From CAIVAT01 sp037133475 (GTDB taxonomy: Bacteria > Bacteroidota > Bacteroidia > Bacteroidales > FEN-979), in assembly GCA_037133475.1 (NCBI GenBank), contig JBAXOB010000001.1:248001-312000 (forward strand): a DNA stretch of 64,000 nucleotides, in the 5' to 3' direction. The stretch's first letter is position 1. Each line of letters opens with the position of its first letter. Of the stretch, positions 52,465 through 61,679 are shown in pieces. The notes beneath the pieces are model-generated. The model saw only the letters and a list, made by a program, of their open reading frames with translations. It made no database searches and had not been told where the DNA came from. Position numbers and translations under genes: made by a program.

Positions 52465-53286
52465 ATGAAACAATCTTTTCTCCTGCTTTTCATCCTTCTT
52501 TTTGCTTATGTAACTAAAGCCGCCTCGGTTGACACCGTAACGGTTTACAGCACAGCCATGCATAAAAACATAAAATGTGTGATCATCAAGCCCGATACCT
52601 ACACCAAAAAGCAGGGAAAGTATGGCGTGATATACCTGTTGCACGGGTACAGCGACCGGTATGATACCTGGATAAAAACGGTGCCGGCGCTAAAGGAGTA
52701 TGCCGACCTGTTGCAGGTGATCATTGCCTGTCCCGACGGCGGGTTCAGCAGCTGGTATTTCGACTCCCCTGTCGATTCGTCCTGTAAGTATGAGACCCAT
52801 GTCAGCAAGGAGGTGGTGAACTATCTCGACCGCTATTATCACACCTTTGCCGACCGCGGCCACCGTGGCATTGCAGGGTTGAGCATGGGGGGCCACGGGG
52901 CCCTTTACCTTGCCCTTCGTCATCCCGATATTTTCGGGGCTGCCGGCTCGATGAGCGGCGGGGTTGACCTGCGCCCGTTCCCTGCCGAATGGGATATTGC
53001 CAAGCGGCTTGGCGACATTCACCAGTACACCGATAACTGGCAAAAAAACAGCATCCAGAACATGGTTGGCCATTTTTCGGGAAAACCCCTTGCCATCATG
53101 ATCGAATGCGGGACCGATGATTTTTTTTACGGGGTGAACCAGCAGTTGCACAAAAAGATGCTGGAGCTGAAGATGGCCCATGATTATGTGGAGCGGCCCG
53201 GAAAACATACCTGGGAATACTGGTCAAATGCCGTCGAATACCAGCTGCTCTTTCTGACCAGGTCTTTTACCAGGCAGGGAAACTAA
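52465..53286 (+). CDS. Secreted esterase, EstD/feruloyl-esterase family
   Basis: 273 residues with a signal peptide (to about residue 20). Alpha/beta hydrolase of the esterase D group (PF00756). YLLHGYSDRYDTWI is the oxyanion-hole strand, Ser140 in AGLSMGGHGAL is the nucleophile, CGTDDFF carries the Asp, and GKHTWEYW the His. SSWYFDSP also matches antigen 85/feruloyl and acetyl esterases. It should hydrolyse esters such as acetylated or feruloylated glycans, in the periplasm or outside. The substrate is not shown. It is a single gene, with the palindrome 50 bases upstream. Confidence 0.88.
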   Translation: MKQSFLLLFILLFAYVTKAASVDTVTVYSTAMHKNIKCVIIKPDTYTKKQGKYGVIYLLHGYSDRYDTWIKTVPALKEYADLLQVIIACPDGGFSSWYFDSPVDSSCKYETHVSKEVVNYLDRYYHTFADRGHRGIAGLSMGGHGALYLALRHPDIFGAAGSMSGGVDLRPFPAEWDIAKRLGDIHQYTDNWQKNSIQNMVGHFSGKPLAIMIECGTDDFFYGVNQQLHKKMLELKMAHDYVERPGKHTWEYWSNAVEYQLLFLTRSFTRQGN

Positions 53287-53316
53287 CCGCACAAAATGGT
53301 TTGTCCCGGGCATGGG

Positions 53317-55545
53317 TTATTTTCCCGCCTTACCGGCGACCTGCAGCACCCTGATCTTCATCTTATCCCCCTCTCCTGCATGCCAGGCAATCCATATGCC
53401 GGTTTTAGGGTCACAGATGATTTTTGGAGCGCGGGCTGCCTCCTTCCCGGAGGTGACCTTTATGGGTGCGCTCCAGGCACCCTTTTCCCGTGTTGACAGG
53501 TAGAGGGTCCAGTTGCCCCTTTTTGACCGGCCGCTCCAGGTTACGAGGATTCTTCCGTCAGGGGTGGTTACAGCCTGTGGCGTCTGGTTCATGATGGTCT
53601 GATCATCCGATGGCAATGTCACGGAGTTTCCCCATCGTCCAATTACGGGGTCAAAGGTCGATGCATGGATCTCCTGCCGCCCGCCGTCCGGCACATCCCA
53701 TGCAAAGGACTCCCAGAATACCCACCGGCGGCCCTCTTCATCATGCACGACGCTGGGATAGCCCCCATTTTCGCATTTCTCAATGTCATCGTTAACCTGT
53801 GTAACCGAAACTGACTCTTCATCCAGGTAACCGGAACAGACACCCAGCGTTGCAGGGTAATGCTGGTTCCAGGCACCCCAAACCCTTCCGGAACCGTCGG
53901 CATCGAGGCTGAAGCTCCAGCCGTTGGAATAACCGGGCAACGACGGACTTGGTGCCAGGGAGACCGGGTGAATACTGTCGGGGATGCCATCGGTGATCCT
54001 CCTGAAAAACGGGTACCTGGAATTTGCTTTCCAGTATGACCAGGCCAGCACTATCCCGCTTTTCGTTGATACGATGCAGGGAGTAACCACTTCGCAGGGG
54101 AGGCGTTCGGTGCAAAGCACCGGTTCGGTGAGTGCCGTGCCATCGTAACTTCTGGCATAGACCCTGTAAAAACCATCGCGGTTGTTCAGGTAGAAGATCC
54201 ATATTTTCCCGCCCGAACAGGTAATCAGCGGGTTATAGCTGTCCGACCGGTCATGTTCAACAGCGATACCGGCTTGCGGATCCTGTCCGGCCTGTGATAA
54301 AAGAATATCGCCCTTTTCTTCCCAGCAGACCCAAACGGTTCCTTTATCGTCGGCCACTATGGAAGGAAATCTGCAGGATCCCCTCCCAAAGGTATATCGG
54401 GTGCCGGCAGCAGTTTTCCCGGCGACTGGTTTGCGGATAACGACAGGGTGCCCGGGGAGAATATTCCTCTTGGGCACGGTGCAAACCCCCGTGCAGTTTT
54501 CAGTGACCGGAAGGTGGGAGATACACCGCGAACCGGTAAAAATCCAGCGGTTGTCCTGGTTCCTGTCAAAAAAGCCGTGCAGCAGTATCCGGGTTGATTT
54601 TGTCACTTTATTCCAGGAATAGACCGAATAGTCAACACTGTTGTCAAAAAATCCCTGTTCTACAGCAGCGCCACGGATTTTCATTACCATATATTTCTCC
54701 GGATCCAGCGGGTTGGGCATGCAGGCGGAGATCCCGACCGAATCGATGCCGAAACGGTATCTGCCAAGGCTGAATACCGAGTCGGATTCCAGCCTGAAGG
54801 GGCTTGCTTCTCCGGTTACCAGCCGGTATACCTCCCAGGGAAATTTTCCTTCCAGGAGGATATTCTGCCGCAGGTCGGCAGGGTTAACCCCGCTAAGATA
54901 TTTTACACTGAAACACTTTGCCCTGGCTGCAAATTCACGGTTGCCATCAAATGCGGCCCGGTTGTTATCGGCCACAACGCAAACCGCCGCATAGCGCATG
55001 TTCTCGTAAATGATCCGGGTGGCAAACTGCAGCCCCGAGACCGGCTTAAAATGAACAGTTGTATCATTCCACAGGGTCATCTTTAACTGCTCAAAACTAG
55101 AATCATAGGGAAAAAGACTCCCTTCCGGCAGCCCGACAATCTGTTTTCCTTTTCTGAAGGCCAGGATAACCGGGAAGCCGTCGCGGTGGTACTGGTGCAG
55201 GTCGGGAGGCCAGGTAAGAACCGGCGTGAGGGAATCGCGGTATTGTTTCGTGAAGGCATAGATATCCAGCTGGGGATTGAACAGGCACTGGGTAAAGTTT
55301 GCACCACCCTTCGCGCGGTTGGTTTCGAAATAGTTCTCCGCGGTAAAACCCCCGTCGAACATGCAATAGCCGCAGTTGGATGGCGAAAAGGGCTTTATCA
55401 CCGTGGTACGGGGGGAGCGGATGATCCGGCCGAACGGGATCCTGCTGCCCCACAGGTCCTCGGCTTGCTTAACCGGAACAGTTTGTGCTTCAAGATTCGC
55501 AAATGGGCATAGCAGTAGCAGCCATGCCAGGATCTGTTTATGCAT
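53317..55545 (-). CDS. Secreted thioredoxin-like plus sialidase-type beta-propeller protein
   Basis: 742 residues with a signal peptide (to ~21). Residues ~45-135 resemble a thioredoxin fold: SNCGYCMFDGG (Cys58, Cys61) and the cis-Pro strand GFPVILAFRKGKQ. From ~380 to the end BNR-like repeats occur (RFPSIVADDKGTVWVCWEEKG, NPLITCSGGKIWIFYLN, YPSVVHDEEGRRWVFWES, PQAVTTPDGRILVTWSG), forming a propeller. It starts 2 bases after the stop of the anti-sigma gene, whose last codons (GGAGGA) act as its ribosome site, so it is the third gene of the sigma/anti-sigma unit. A thiol oxidoreductase or stress effector is possible; function unproven. Confidence 0.8.
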   Translation of the reverse strand: MHKQILAWLLLLCPFANLEAQTVPVKQAEDLWGSRIPFGRIIRSPRTTVIKPFSPSNCGYCMFDGGFTAENYFETNRAKGGANFTQCLFNPQLDIYAFTKQYRDSLTPVLTWPPDLHQYHRDGFPVILAFRKGKQIVGLPEGSLFPYDSSFEQLKMTLWNDTTVHFKPVSGLQFATRIIYENMRYAAVCVVADNNRAAFDGNREFAARAKCFSVKYLSGVNPADLRQNILLEGKFPWEVYRLVTGEASPFRLESDSVFSLGRYRFGIDSVGISACMPNPLDPEKYMVMKIRGAAVEQGFFDNSVDYSVYSWNKVTKSTRILLHGFFDRNQDNRWIFTGSRCISHLPVTENCTGVCTVPKRNILPGHPVVIRKPVAGKTAAGTRYTFGRGSCRFPSIVADDKGTVWVCWEEKGDILLSQAGQDPQAGIAVEHDRSDSYNPLITCSGGKIWIFYLNNRDGFYRVYARSYDGTALTEPVLCTERLPCEVVTPCIVSTKSGIVLAWSYWKANSRYPFFRRITDGIPDSIHPVSLAPSPSLPGYSNGWSFSLDADGSGRVWGAWNQHYPATLGVCSGYLDEESVSVTQVNDDIEKCENGGYPSVVHDEEGRRWVFWESFAWDVPDGGRQEIHASTFDPVIGRWGNSVTLPSDDQTIMNQTPQAVTTPDGRILVTWSGRSKRGNWTLYLSTREKGAWSAPIKVTSGKEAARAPKIICDPKTGIWIAWHAGEGDKMKIRVLQVAGKAGK

Positions 55546-55547
55546 GT

Positions 55548-56885
55548 TTAGTATCCTCCGTCGATATTCCAGGTGTGAAATGAGTTGTCGTTTCTGATGG
55601 CGAGGTTTCCTTCAAGCGTGTCGCCGCTCTTTAGTTTCAGCAGATAGGGGATATAAATCCCGGCGTACATCCCCGAGGTAAAGGCAGCTCCTGTGTGTAT
55701 CAGGGTGACCCCTCCGAACCTGCTTTGAAGCTGTTTCAGGGTTTTGCTGCCTTCGAGGGAGAACAACGGCGAAAACCGCTGCACCGTTTGCCAGTCGTTT
55801 TTCGCACAGGCTGTGAAAAAAATCCGGGCCGCCTCCTCCCCGCTGATTCCCTTGAGCCCGTTAACCATGGAATGGTCCCATTGGTCAGGGGTCATGAGCG
55901 CCAGGCGGGATGGGTTGGCAAAGGTAAACAGTGAATCGGGCAACGAGGCGTTGATGGCGGTTTGGATTAATTTCACCACACATATATCCTCCTTGCCGTT
56001 TTCAACGAAGATCTCCATGGATGCCAGCATCCGTGTTTGCTTGTCGAACCGGTAAACGCGGCGTGAGTTGGATTCGGGAACGGAGCTGTTCAGTGCCCAG
56101 GGGTTGGTGAAATTCCCGGTGGCGGCTACCCTGATCGTCAGGACCAGCTGGTTGCCCGATGCTTTCACGCCGCACGAGGAGGGGTGCTCCTTTGCAAAGG
56201 CAAGCTCCTGTTCAAGAATGCTCATTGGCTCCAGGAAAAGCTTCATCCACCCGGGAAAACCAGCCCCGGGCCCTCCCTTCAGGATATACCCGCCAGCCCT
56301 GTTGATCATGTATTGCGATGACCCATCCATGATGATCGTCCTGCCCGGTTTTTCGAACCGCCACCGGGATGGCTCGCCAAACCGCTTCCAGATTTTGAAA
56401 TCGGAAAACCCCGAGGCGGGGTCAATGCTTTCGAAGTTATCGGCAGGACTGGTCCGGATGGAAAAGTACATACTGACCGTTTTCAGGGAGATCATGGCCC
56501 GGATCGACTTTTCAAGAAGGGTCCCTGCCGCCGTGGCGGTGTTGCGGAAAGCCGTCACATAGATGATCCCTGCGGCAATACCCAGGAAGATAACGATGGA
56601 GGCAGCGATCCTAATCACCTTTTGCCACCTGACGGACAGATTGCGCTCCAGTCTCCCGGCCCGCTCATCATTTCCAGCCCTGGCAAGTATTTGATCGATC
56701 TTGTCAGACCCGGTGCCGGAAGAGGACCCGGTTTTCATACCCCTGAAAAGAATGAGATAACCGTCATAGACATCCCGGCAATCGTCACACCTGGTGATAT
56801 GGTCAAGCAACACCATTTTTTCATCAGGGCTGACCTGGTCATCGAACAGATCGGCAATTGCCGTTTGAATCAATTCACATTTCAT
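55548..56885 (-). CDS. Membrane anti-sigma factor with zinc-finger (zf-HC2) and LolA-like periplasmic domain
   Basis: 445 residues. The N-terminal cytoplasmic part has the HxxxCxxC zinc motif (His29, Cys33, Cys36 in DHITRCDDC). One membrane helix lies at ~90-110, and the periplasmic part (~120-330) has beta strands like LolA/DUF2092 proteins (VSMYFSIRTS, TIIMDGSSQYMIN, RRVYRFDKQTRML). It would hold the ECF sigma factor in the cytoplasm and release it on an outside signal. It starts inside the sigma gene (11-base overlap, GGAGG six bases before its ATG) and is followed by the thioredoxin/propeller gene after 2 bases. Confidence 0.85.
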   Translation of the reverse strand: MKCELIQTAIADLFDDQVSPDEKMVLLDHITRCDDCRDVYDGYLILFRGMKTGSSSGTGSDKIDQILARAGNDERAGRLERNLSVRWQKVIRIAASIVIFLGIAAGIIYVTAFRNTATAAGTLLEKSIRAMISLKTVSMYFSIRTSPADNFESIDPASGFSDFKIWKRFGEPSRWRFEKPGRTIIMDGSSQYMINRAGGYILKGGPGAGFPGWMKLFLEPMSILEQELAFAKEHPSSCGVKASGNQLVLTIRVAATGNFTNPWALNSSVPESNSRRVYRFDKQTRMLASMEIFVENGKEDICVVKLIQTAINASLPDSLFTFANPSRLALMTPDQWDHSMVNGLKGISGEEAARIFFTACAKNDWQTVQRFSPLFSLEGSKTLKQLQSRFGGVTLIHTGAAFTSGMYAGIYIPYLLKLKSGDTLEGNLAIRNDNSFHTWNIDGGY

Positions 56886-57423
56886 CAGACACCTCCGTTT
56901 TTTCTTTCATCATCACACTAAGCTTCGACATTCCATAACTGAACCTTGACTTCACCGTTGTGACGGGCAGCTCCTTGATAGCGGCGATGTCGCGGAAGGT
57001 AAGGTCATGATCGAACCGGAGGCGTATCACTTCAGCCTGTTCCCCTGGAAGCAGGTTCAGCATTGACCGCACCCGCTGCGCCTCTTCTTCCCTGATCATC
57101 TCCTCCTCCCGGGGCTCCGAAAAATGGTTCATGGTTAAACGGCCGTTCGCGGAGATGGTGTTTTCACGTGAATTCCGGCGACGAAGCATGTCGATGCACC
57201 CGTTGCTGACCATGGTGAACAGGTAGGCAACGGGGTTGGTTACCTCTCCCAGTTTGGCCCTGATGTGATAGGCGCGGATGACGGCTTCCTGGACGACATC
57301 ATCCGCATCGGTCCGGTTGCCCGTGATGGCCCACGCGTGATGGGTAAGCCGGTCAAGGTTTTCGTTCAGGAAGCTCCTGAGCTGCCGGGAATTTTGAGGG
57401 AAACGGGCAAAAGGTTCGGTCAT
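56875..57423 (-). CDS. ECF RNA polymerase sigma factor
   Basis: 182 residues. Region 2 reads LTHHAWAITGNRTDADDVVQEAVIRAY and MVSNGCIDMLRRR (in pieces ADDVVQEAVIRAY, NGCIDMLRR). Region 4 has LLPGEQAEVIRLRFDHDLTFRDIA and LPVTTVKSRFSYGMSKL, the helix-turn-helix for the -35 box. It directs RNA polymerase to a stress regulon, kept silent by the anti-sigma partner encoded by the overlapping gene downstream. The unit is sigma, anti-sigma, thioredoxin/propeller. It is divergent from the gene at 57538. ECF group not assigned. Confidence 0.9.
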   Translation of the reverse strand: MTEPFARFPQNSRQLRSFLNENLDRLTHHAWAITGNRTDADDVVQEAVIRAYHIRAKLGEVTNPVAYLFTMVSNGCIDMLRRRNSRENTISANGRLTMNHFSEPREEEMIREEEAQRVRSMLNLLPGEQAEVIRLRFDHDLTFRDIAAIKELPVTTVKSRFSYGMSKLSVMMKEKTEVSDEM

Positions 57424-57537
57424 GGAATTTCTCTTCTCATTAACCCGACGCAGCAGGGATGGAAAAAGACTTAAATATCGTGAATTTTTTTTTCATCAAA
57501 AGAATGAATACTTTTAAATCCCAAAATTTTCATCGCC

Positions 57538-58020
57538 ATGGTTATTAAATTGCTTGATATCCTCAGAATCGTTTTGGTTTTGGTGGCCTTTTTTTTCGGA
57601 CACCTCATTGGCTTTACTAACGGGTATCACCCGGTTCCGCAGCTCCATTTTATGATCCCGGTGATTATCGTGGCCATTGCCGGCATCTCCGGTCTTGAAG
57701 GCGTGTTCCTGGGAAGAAGGTCAGCCGCGGCAAAAGGCTTCGAAACCGGGAGCAATTACCAGAAACAATCGGCCATTGCCATGTTGTCCTATCCTGCCGC
57801 AGCCATCCTGGCATGGTTTTTTAACTGGGGGATCAGGGCAGAGCTGACGATCCTTTTCGCCTTTATCTTCTTTTTCTTTTTTTCAGCGGTAAACCATACC
57901 ATCGATGCCGTGGTGCGGAAAAACTACCGCTGGCAGAATATCAACCGCCCCTTTCTGACCCTGCTGATCATCGCCGGGATGATCTATCCCGTGATCATGG
58001 CGCTGAAAAACCTGCCATAA
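57538..58020 (+). CDS. Hypothetical four-to-five-helix membrane protein
   Basis: 160 residues with hydrophobic segments at ~6-25, ~35-60, ~80-100, ~100-125 and ~140-158, few charges, and the conserved-looking LGRRSAAAKGFETGSNYQKQS between helices. I recognise no named family. Divergent from the ECF sigma gene (114 bases between starts). AAATCC and a TACTTTTA box (57508-57515) lie upstream, a weak promoter match. The next gene on this strand is 81 bases away. Confidence 0.75.
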   Translation: MVIKLLDILRIVLVLVAFFFGHLIGFTNGYHPVPQLHFMIPVIIVAIAGISGLEGVFLGRRSAAAKGFETGSNYQKQSAIAMLSYPAAAILAWFFNWGIRAELTILFAFIFFFFFSAVNHTIDAVVRKNYRWQNINRPFLTLLIIAGMIYPVIMALKNLP

Positions 58021-58101
58021 CTAAAATCCGTCCATCCCGTGCTGCCGTCCTGCCGTCCCTGCCAGCGGATTAAATGATAAGGAATTAATAAAAATCATCG
58101 T

Positions 58102-60201
58102 ATGAAAAGTCTTTTCCCCCTGGTCATCCTGTTCCTTTGCCATCCCCAGCTTTGGAGCCAGGAAAACAGCCAGACCGCATCAGACCACCCGGTGGCCACC
58201 GATACCTGTTATCATAAGTATATCGTTAAGGATCCTTACCGCTGGCTTGAGGAGGTGGGCAGCGCTGAAACCAAGAAGTGGGTTGAAACCCAGAACAAAC
58301 GGTCGAAGAGTTACCTGGAAAGCTGCCTGAACAAAACCAATGCCTTTAATATCATTGATAAATATACCTTAACGGATTTTCACAACCCGAAGAAGCAGGG
58401 GGATTATTATTTTACCTATGCTTTTTATAACAACCTGAACAACCCTGCCCTTTTTTATCAGCCTGCCTTTAACCGCAGCATGCTGGTCATTGTTGATCCT
58501 GACTATATCTCTACGAAGGATGAGATCCTTATCAGGCAGTACCGGGTGTCGAAGGATTCAAAGCTGCTGGCATACCAGTTCAACAGGAATGGCAGCGACT
58601 GGCTTGAAGCCCGGGTAGTATCCCTGCAAACGGGGCTGCACAAAAAGGACCACCTCGAGGGGTTGAAATTCAAGAATCTTTGCTGGCTGGGAGAGGGTTT
58701 TTTTTATTCCACTTTTTTCCAGGACAGCAAGTTCGGCGTGACCAACGGGCAGCGGGTATTTTACCATAAGATCGGCGATGAACAATCGCAGGACAAGCTC
58801 ATCTTTGCCCGTAAAAACAATCCCGATGTCTACTTTGATTATATGACCACTGCGGATGAACGCTTTTTCGTGCTGAAGGAGATGAATGAAAAGGCCGGGC
58901 TGATCAACTTTTTCTATATCGATTACCAGTCGGCCGAACCCTCCCTTCGTCCGCTGATTACCAACCTGAAATTCAGTGACGACAGCCCCGGCATCCTGGA
59001 TTTCCACAACGGGAAGTTTATCGCCTCCACCTTTCGCGAATCGGGTTTTGGCAGCATCATGGAGATCGATCCGGAAAATCCCTATAAATGGCGCTCCCTT
59101 TCTACCGGTTTTTCCGATGCCCTCCTGCTGAACGTGATCCCCTTTGATGACAGGATGGTGGCCGTTTATCAGTCCGACCAGCGTTCGGTGATCTGCGTAC
59201 TGGATTTTGACGGAAAGGTACTGTACCAGCTTAAACTGCCGGTTGCCACGACCGTCGGGGGATTCAGCGGAAACCATTCGGATGAGGAGCTTCTTTTTAA
59301 TATCCAGTCGTACACCATGCCCCCGGTCGTTTACAAATTCAATATCCGGACTTACAAAAAGGAGGCAATGCAGGAGACCAGCGTTAATTTTAACTTTGAG
59401 GATATTGAATATAAACAGGTCGAATATCTTTCCGCCGACAGTACCAGGGTTTCCATGCTCCTGGTTTACCAGAAGGGGTTAAAGCTGGATGGCAATAACC
59501 CGGCCATCCTGGAAGCATACGGCGGATTTAACCTGGTCGATATCCCAACCTTCAACCCGGGAATCGTTTATTTCATCAAAAACGGCGGGGTGTATGCCTT
59601 TGCCAATATCCGCGGCGGGGGCGACAAGGGAGAGCAGTGGTCGCGCGACGGAAGAGGGAAAAACAAGCAAAAGTCGTTCGACGATTTTATCGCCGCCGCC
59701 GGCTATCTTATCGGCAATAACTATACCAGCAAGGAAAAACTGGCGGCAACCGGAACCTCCAACGGCGGGCTTGTCGTCGCCGCTGCCGCCATTCAGCGGC
59801 CCGACCTTTTCAGGGCCGTGGTGCCTGTTCTTGCACCCCTCGATATGGTTCGCCTGGAGAAATTCACGGTGGGACACTGGAATACCGAGGAGTATGGAAC
59901 CGTAAAGGACAGCGCCGGCTTTGCCGGTATCTATGGTTATTCTCCCGTTCATAATATCAAAGAAGGGGTCAATTATCCTGCCATGCTGATCATTACAGCC
60001 GAAAATGACGACAGGGTTCCACCGTTTCATTCCTATAAGTTTGCTGCCGCACTGCAGAACCGCAAGGCCCAGACCAACCCCATCCTGCTAAAATCCGCCC
60101 GGAATTCGGGCCATCATGGCGCTTCGACCTTCTATACACAGATCAGGGATGATGCCGGCATCTTTGGATTTATCATGACCCAGCTTACCGGGAAGCCCTG
60201 A
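58102..60201 (+). CDS. Secreted prolyl oligopeptidase (S9A family)
   Basis: 699 residues with a signal peptide (MKSLFPLVILFLCHPQLWSQ). The N-terminus DPYRWLEEVGSAETKKWVE matches the prolyl oligopeptidase family; residues ~80-420 form the propeller. The catalytic domain has Ser ~552 in TGTSNGGLVV, Asp ~636 in ENDDRVPPFHSYKF and His ~671 in SGHHGAS. It cleaves short peptides after proline. The nucleophile motif is GTSNGG rather than the more usual GGSNGG. The enzyme is periplasmic or outer. Single gene; nothing in the sequence shows its regulation. Confidence 0.9.
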   Translation: MKSLFPLVILFLCHPQLWSQENSQTASDHPVATDTCYHKYIVKDPYRWLEEVGSAETKKWVETQNKRSKSYLESCLNKTNAFNIIDKYTLTDFHNPKKQGDYYFTYAFYNNLNNPALFYQPAFNRSMLVIVDPDYISTKDEILIRQYRVSKDSKLLAYQFNRNGSDWLEARVVSLQTGLHKKDHLEGLKFKNLCWLGEGFFYSTFFQDSKFGVTNGQRVFYHKIGDEQSQDKLIFARKNNPDVYFDYMTTADERFFVLKEMNEKAGLINFFYIDYQSAEPSLRPLITNLKFSDDSPGILDFHNGKFIASTFRESGFGSIMEIDPENPYKWRSLSTGFSDALLLNVIPFDDRMVAVYQSDQRSVICVLDFDGKVLYQLKLPVATTVGGFSGNHSDEELLFNIQSYTMPPVVYKFNIRTYKKEAMQETSVNFNFEDIEYKQVEYLSADSTRVSMLLVYQKGLKLDGNNPAILEAYGGFNLVDIPTFNPGIVYFIKNGGVYAFANIRGGGDKGEQWSRDGRGKNKQKSFDDFIAAAGYLIGNNYTSKEKLAATGTSNGGLVVAAAAIQRPDLFRAVVPVLAPLDMVRLEKFTVGHWNTEEYGTVKDSAGFAGIYGYSPVHNIKEGVNYPAMLIITAENDDRVPPFHSYKFAAALQNRKAQTNPILLKSARNSGHHGASTFYTQIRDDAGIFGFIMTQLTGKP

Positions 60202-60359
60202 CCCAATGATGATGAATCGTTATCAGTGACTCATCACCAGTGTCGCGTGAAATATTATGCCCGGTTACCACCGCAGGCAATATCATCCAGCAATCCTGGA
60301 AATATCGTGTCATACAATAAAATATATCAACAAACAGTATCAAACAGCAAAATAAGTAT

Positions 60360-60367
60360 TATATTTG
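60360..60367 (+). promoter_or_regulatory. Bacteroidota -7 box TATATTTG
   Basis: Perfect TAnnTTTG, 22 bases before the Yip1-like gene. No clear -33 box at 19-21 bases. Confidence 0.6.
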
Positions 60368-60388
60368 TAGTGTCTTAAACCTGCCACT

Positions 60389-61177
60389 ATGAAAATATTT
60401 TCGGGAATCAGGGATGTTTTTTCCATCTTTCAGAACAAGGAATCCTATTTTGAAGAGATCAACAAAGAGCAATCAAACAGGTTGATATTCAACCAGCTGT
60501 TGCTGATTTGCTGCTTTGCCTTTCTCTACGGCCTGGTGATGGGCAGCTATCACAGTTTCCTGCAGTCGGTCGTTGCCGGGGCCAAGGTGGTCGTGCTGTT
60601 CCTGTCGACGGTAATCATCTGTTTCCCCTCTTTTTTTATCATCCAGCAGGTGCTTGGGTCGAAGATGAGTTTCAGGCAGATGATGCTGATCGTATTGAGC
60701 GGGGTTGTCCTCACGGCCACCATTGCCTTGTCGTTTGCACCGATCGTGGTTGTTTTCCAGGTTACCGGCGGTAATTATCATTTCCTGCAGTTGCTGCACG
60801 TGGCCATCTTTGTTTTTGCCGGTTTCTTCGGCATGCGGCTCATGGTCGATGCCCTGAAATTCGCCTGCGAGGACAAAAACATCTACCCGCAGATCGGGGT
60901 GACGGTATTCAGGATATGGGTCATTATCCTCGCCTTTGTAGGGATCCAGCTGGCCTGGAATCTCCGTCCCTTCCTGTGTGAGAAAAACGAAGCGTTCAAG
61001 CTCTTCCGGAAATATGAGGGCAATTTTTACACTGCCATCGTCTATTCGGTTGAGCAACTGGCATCGCCTGCGGCTCCTGAAAAAAAGGAATGTGTGAAAC
61101 CGCCTGCGGCGCATTCCGACACCACTGCAAAGATTCCTTCCGGGGCGGAAAAATTATTACATCAAACCGGGAAATAG
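60389..61177 (+). CDS. Yip1-like hypothetical inner-membrane protein
   Basis: 262 residues with five predicted helices (~33-52, ~60-85, ~95-125, ~130-150, ~172-190), a layout like the Yip1/DUF1282 membrane family, plus a ~70-residue hydrophilic tail (PAAPEKKECVKPPAAHSD). I do not recognise a function. Followed after 3 bases by a small helix-turn-helix gene on the same strand, so they are probably co-transcribed. A -7 box precedes it. Confidence 0.7.
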   Translation: MKIFSGIRDVFSIFQNKESYFEEINKEQSNRLIFNQLLLICCFAFLYGLVMGSYHSFLQSVVAGAKVVVLFLSTVIICFPSFFIIQQVLGSKMSFRQMMLIVLSGVVLTATIALSFAPIVVVFQVTGGNYHFLQLLHVAIFVFAGFFGMRLMVDALKFACEDKNIYPQIGVTVFRIWVIILAFVGIQLAWNLRPFLCEKNEAFKLFRKYEGNFYTAIVYSVEQLASPAAPEKKECVKPPAAHSDTTAKIPSGAEKLLHQTGK

Positions 61178-61180
61178 CCC

Positions 61181-61369
61181 ATGGACGATATCATGACACT
61201 GGAGGAGGTAGCGGGGTACCTGAAGCTGAAACCTCAAACCATCTATACCTGGGCCCAGGACGGGAAGATCCCGGCCGCCAAGCTGGGAAAGGAGTGGAGA
61301 TTCAGAAAATCGGTCATCGACAGGTGGTTTAACCAGCATATCGATGAAAAATTCGCGGAATACCTCTGA
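61181..61369 (+). CDS. Small MerR/excisionase-like helix-turn-helix protein
   Basis: 62 residues. MTLEEVAGYLKLKPQTIYTW and GKIPAAKLGKEWRFRKSVIDRW form the HTH_17/excisionase domain, a winged helix of DNA-binding proteins found in phage excisionases and small regulators. There is no phage or integrase gene around it. It follows the Yip1-like gene after 3 bases, an unusual pairing. Regulator of the operon is the simplest guess. Confidence 0.82.
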   Translation: MDDIMTLEEVAGYLKLKPQTIYTWAQDGKIPAAKLGKEWRFRKSVIDRWFNQHIDEKFAEYL

Positions 61370-61679
61370 CCACGCCCGTGACATTTGACCACGGACACGG
61401 GGCTATCCTTTCAGATCCGAAATCCCAATACTGGATTTTCGTCCGGCCAGCCGGTGCATAACCTCCCGTGTACTCGATTCACTGCATCTGTTGTGAAAGG
61501 GGTATGTTATTACCGGGTTTCAGGCTGGAGGTTGCCAATTTTGAAAATGGGAGGGTCATTACGGGGCCTTTGTAAGGCAAACCAGGCGCAGCCATTTCGA
61601 TTCTCCGGCATGACTGATACCCGGCATGATGTGGTAAAAATGTTACTTTTACCAAATAATAACAGAGTACTGAATCATC
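61370..61679. other. Intergenic region before the AraC-type gene
   Basis: 310 bases with no supported gene. A TACTTTTA (61644-61651), one base off the -7 consensus, lies 28 bases before the AraC-type start. A 103-codon frame runs across it into the next gene and is not called. Confidence 0.5.

Noticed and set aside
61181..61369. Prophage remnant because of the excisionase-like protein
   Set aside because: No integrase, phage genes or attachment-site repeats are seen nearby.
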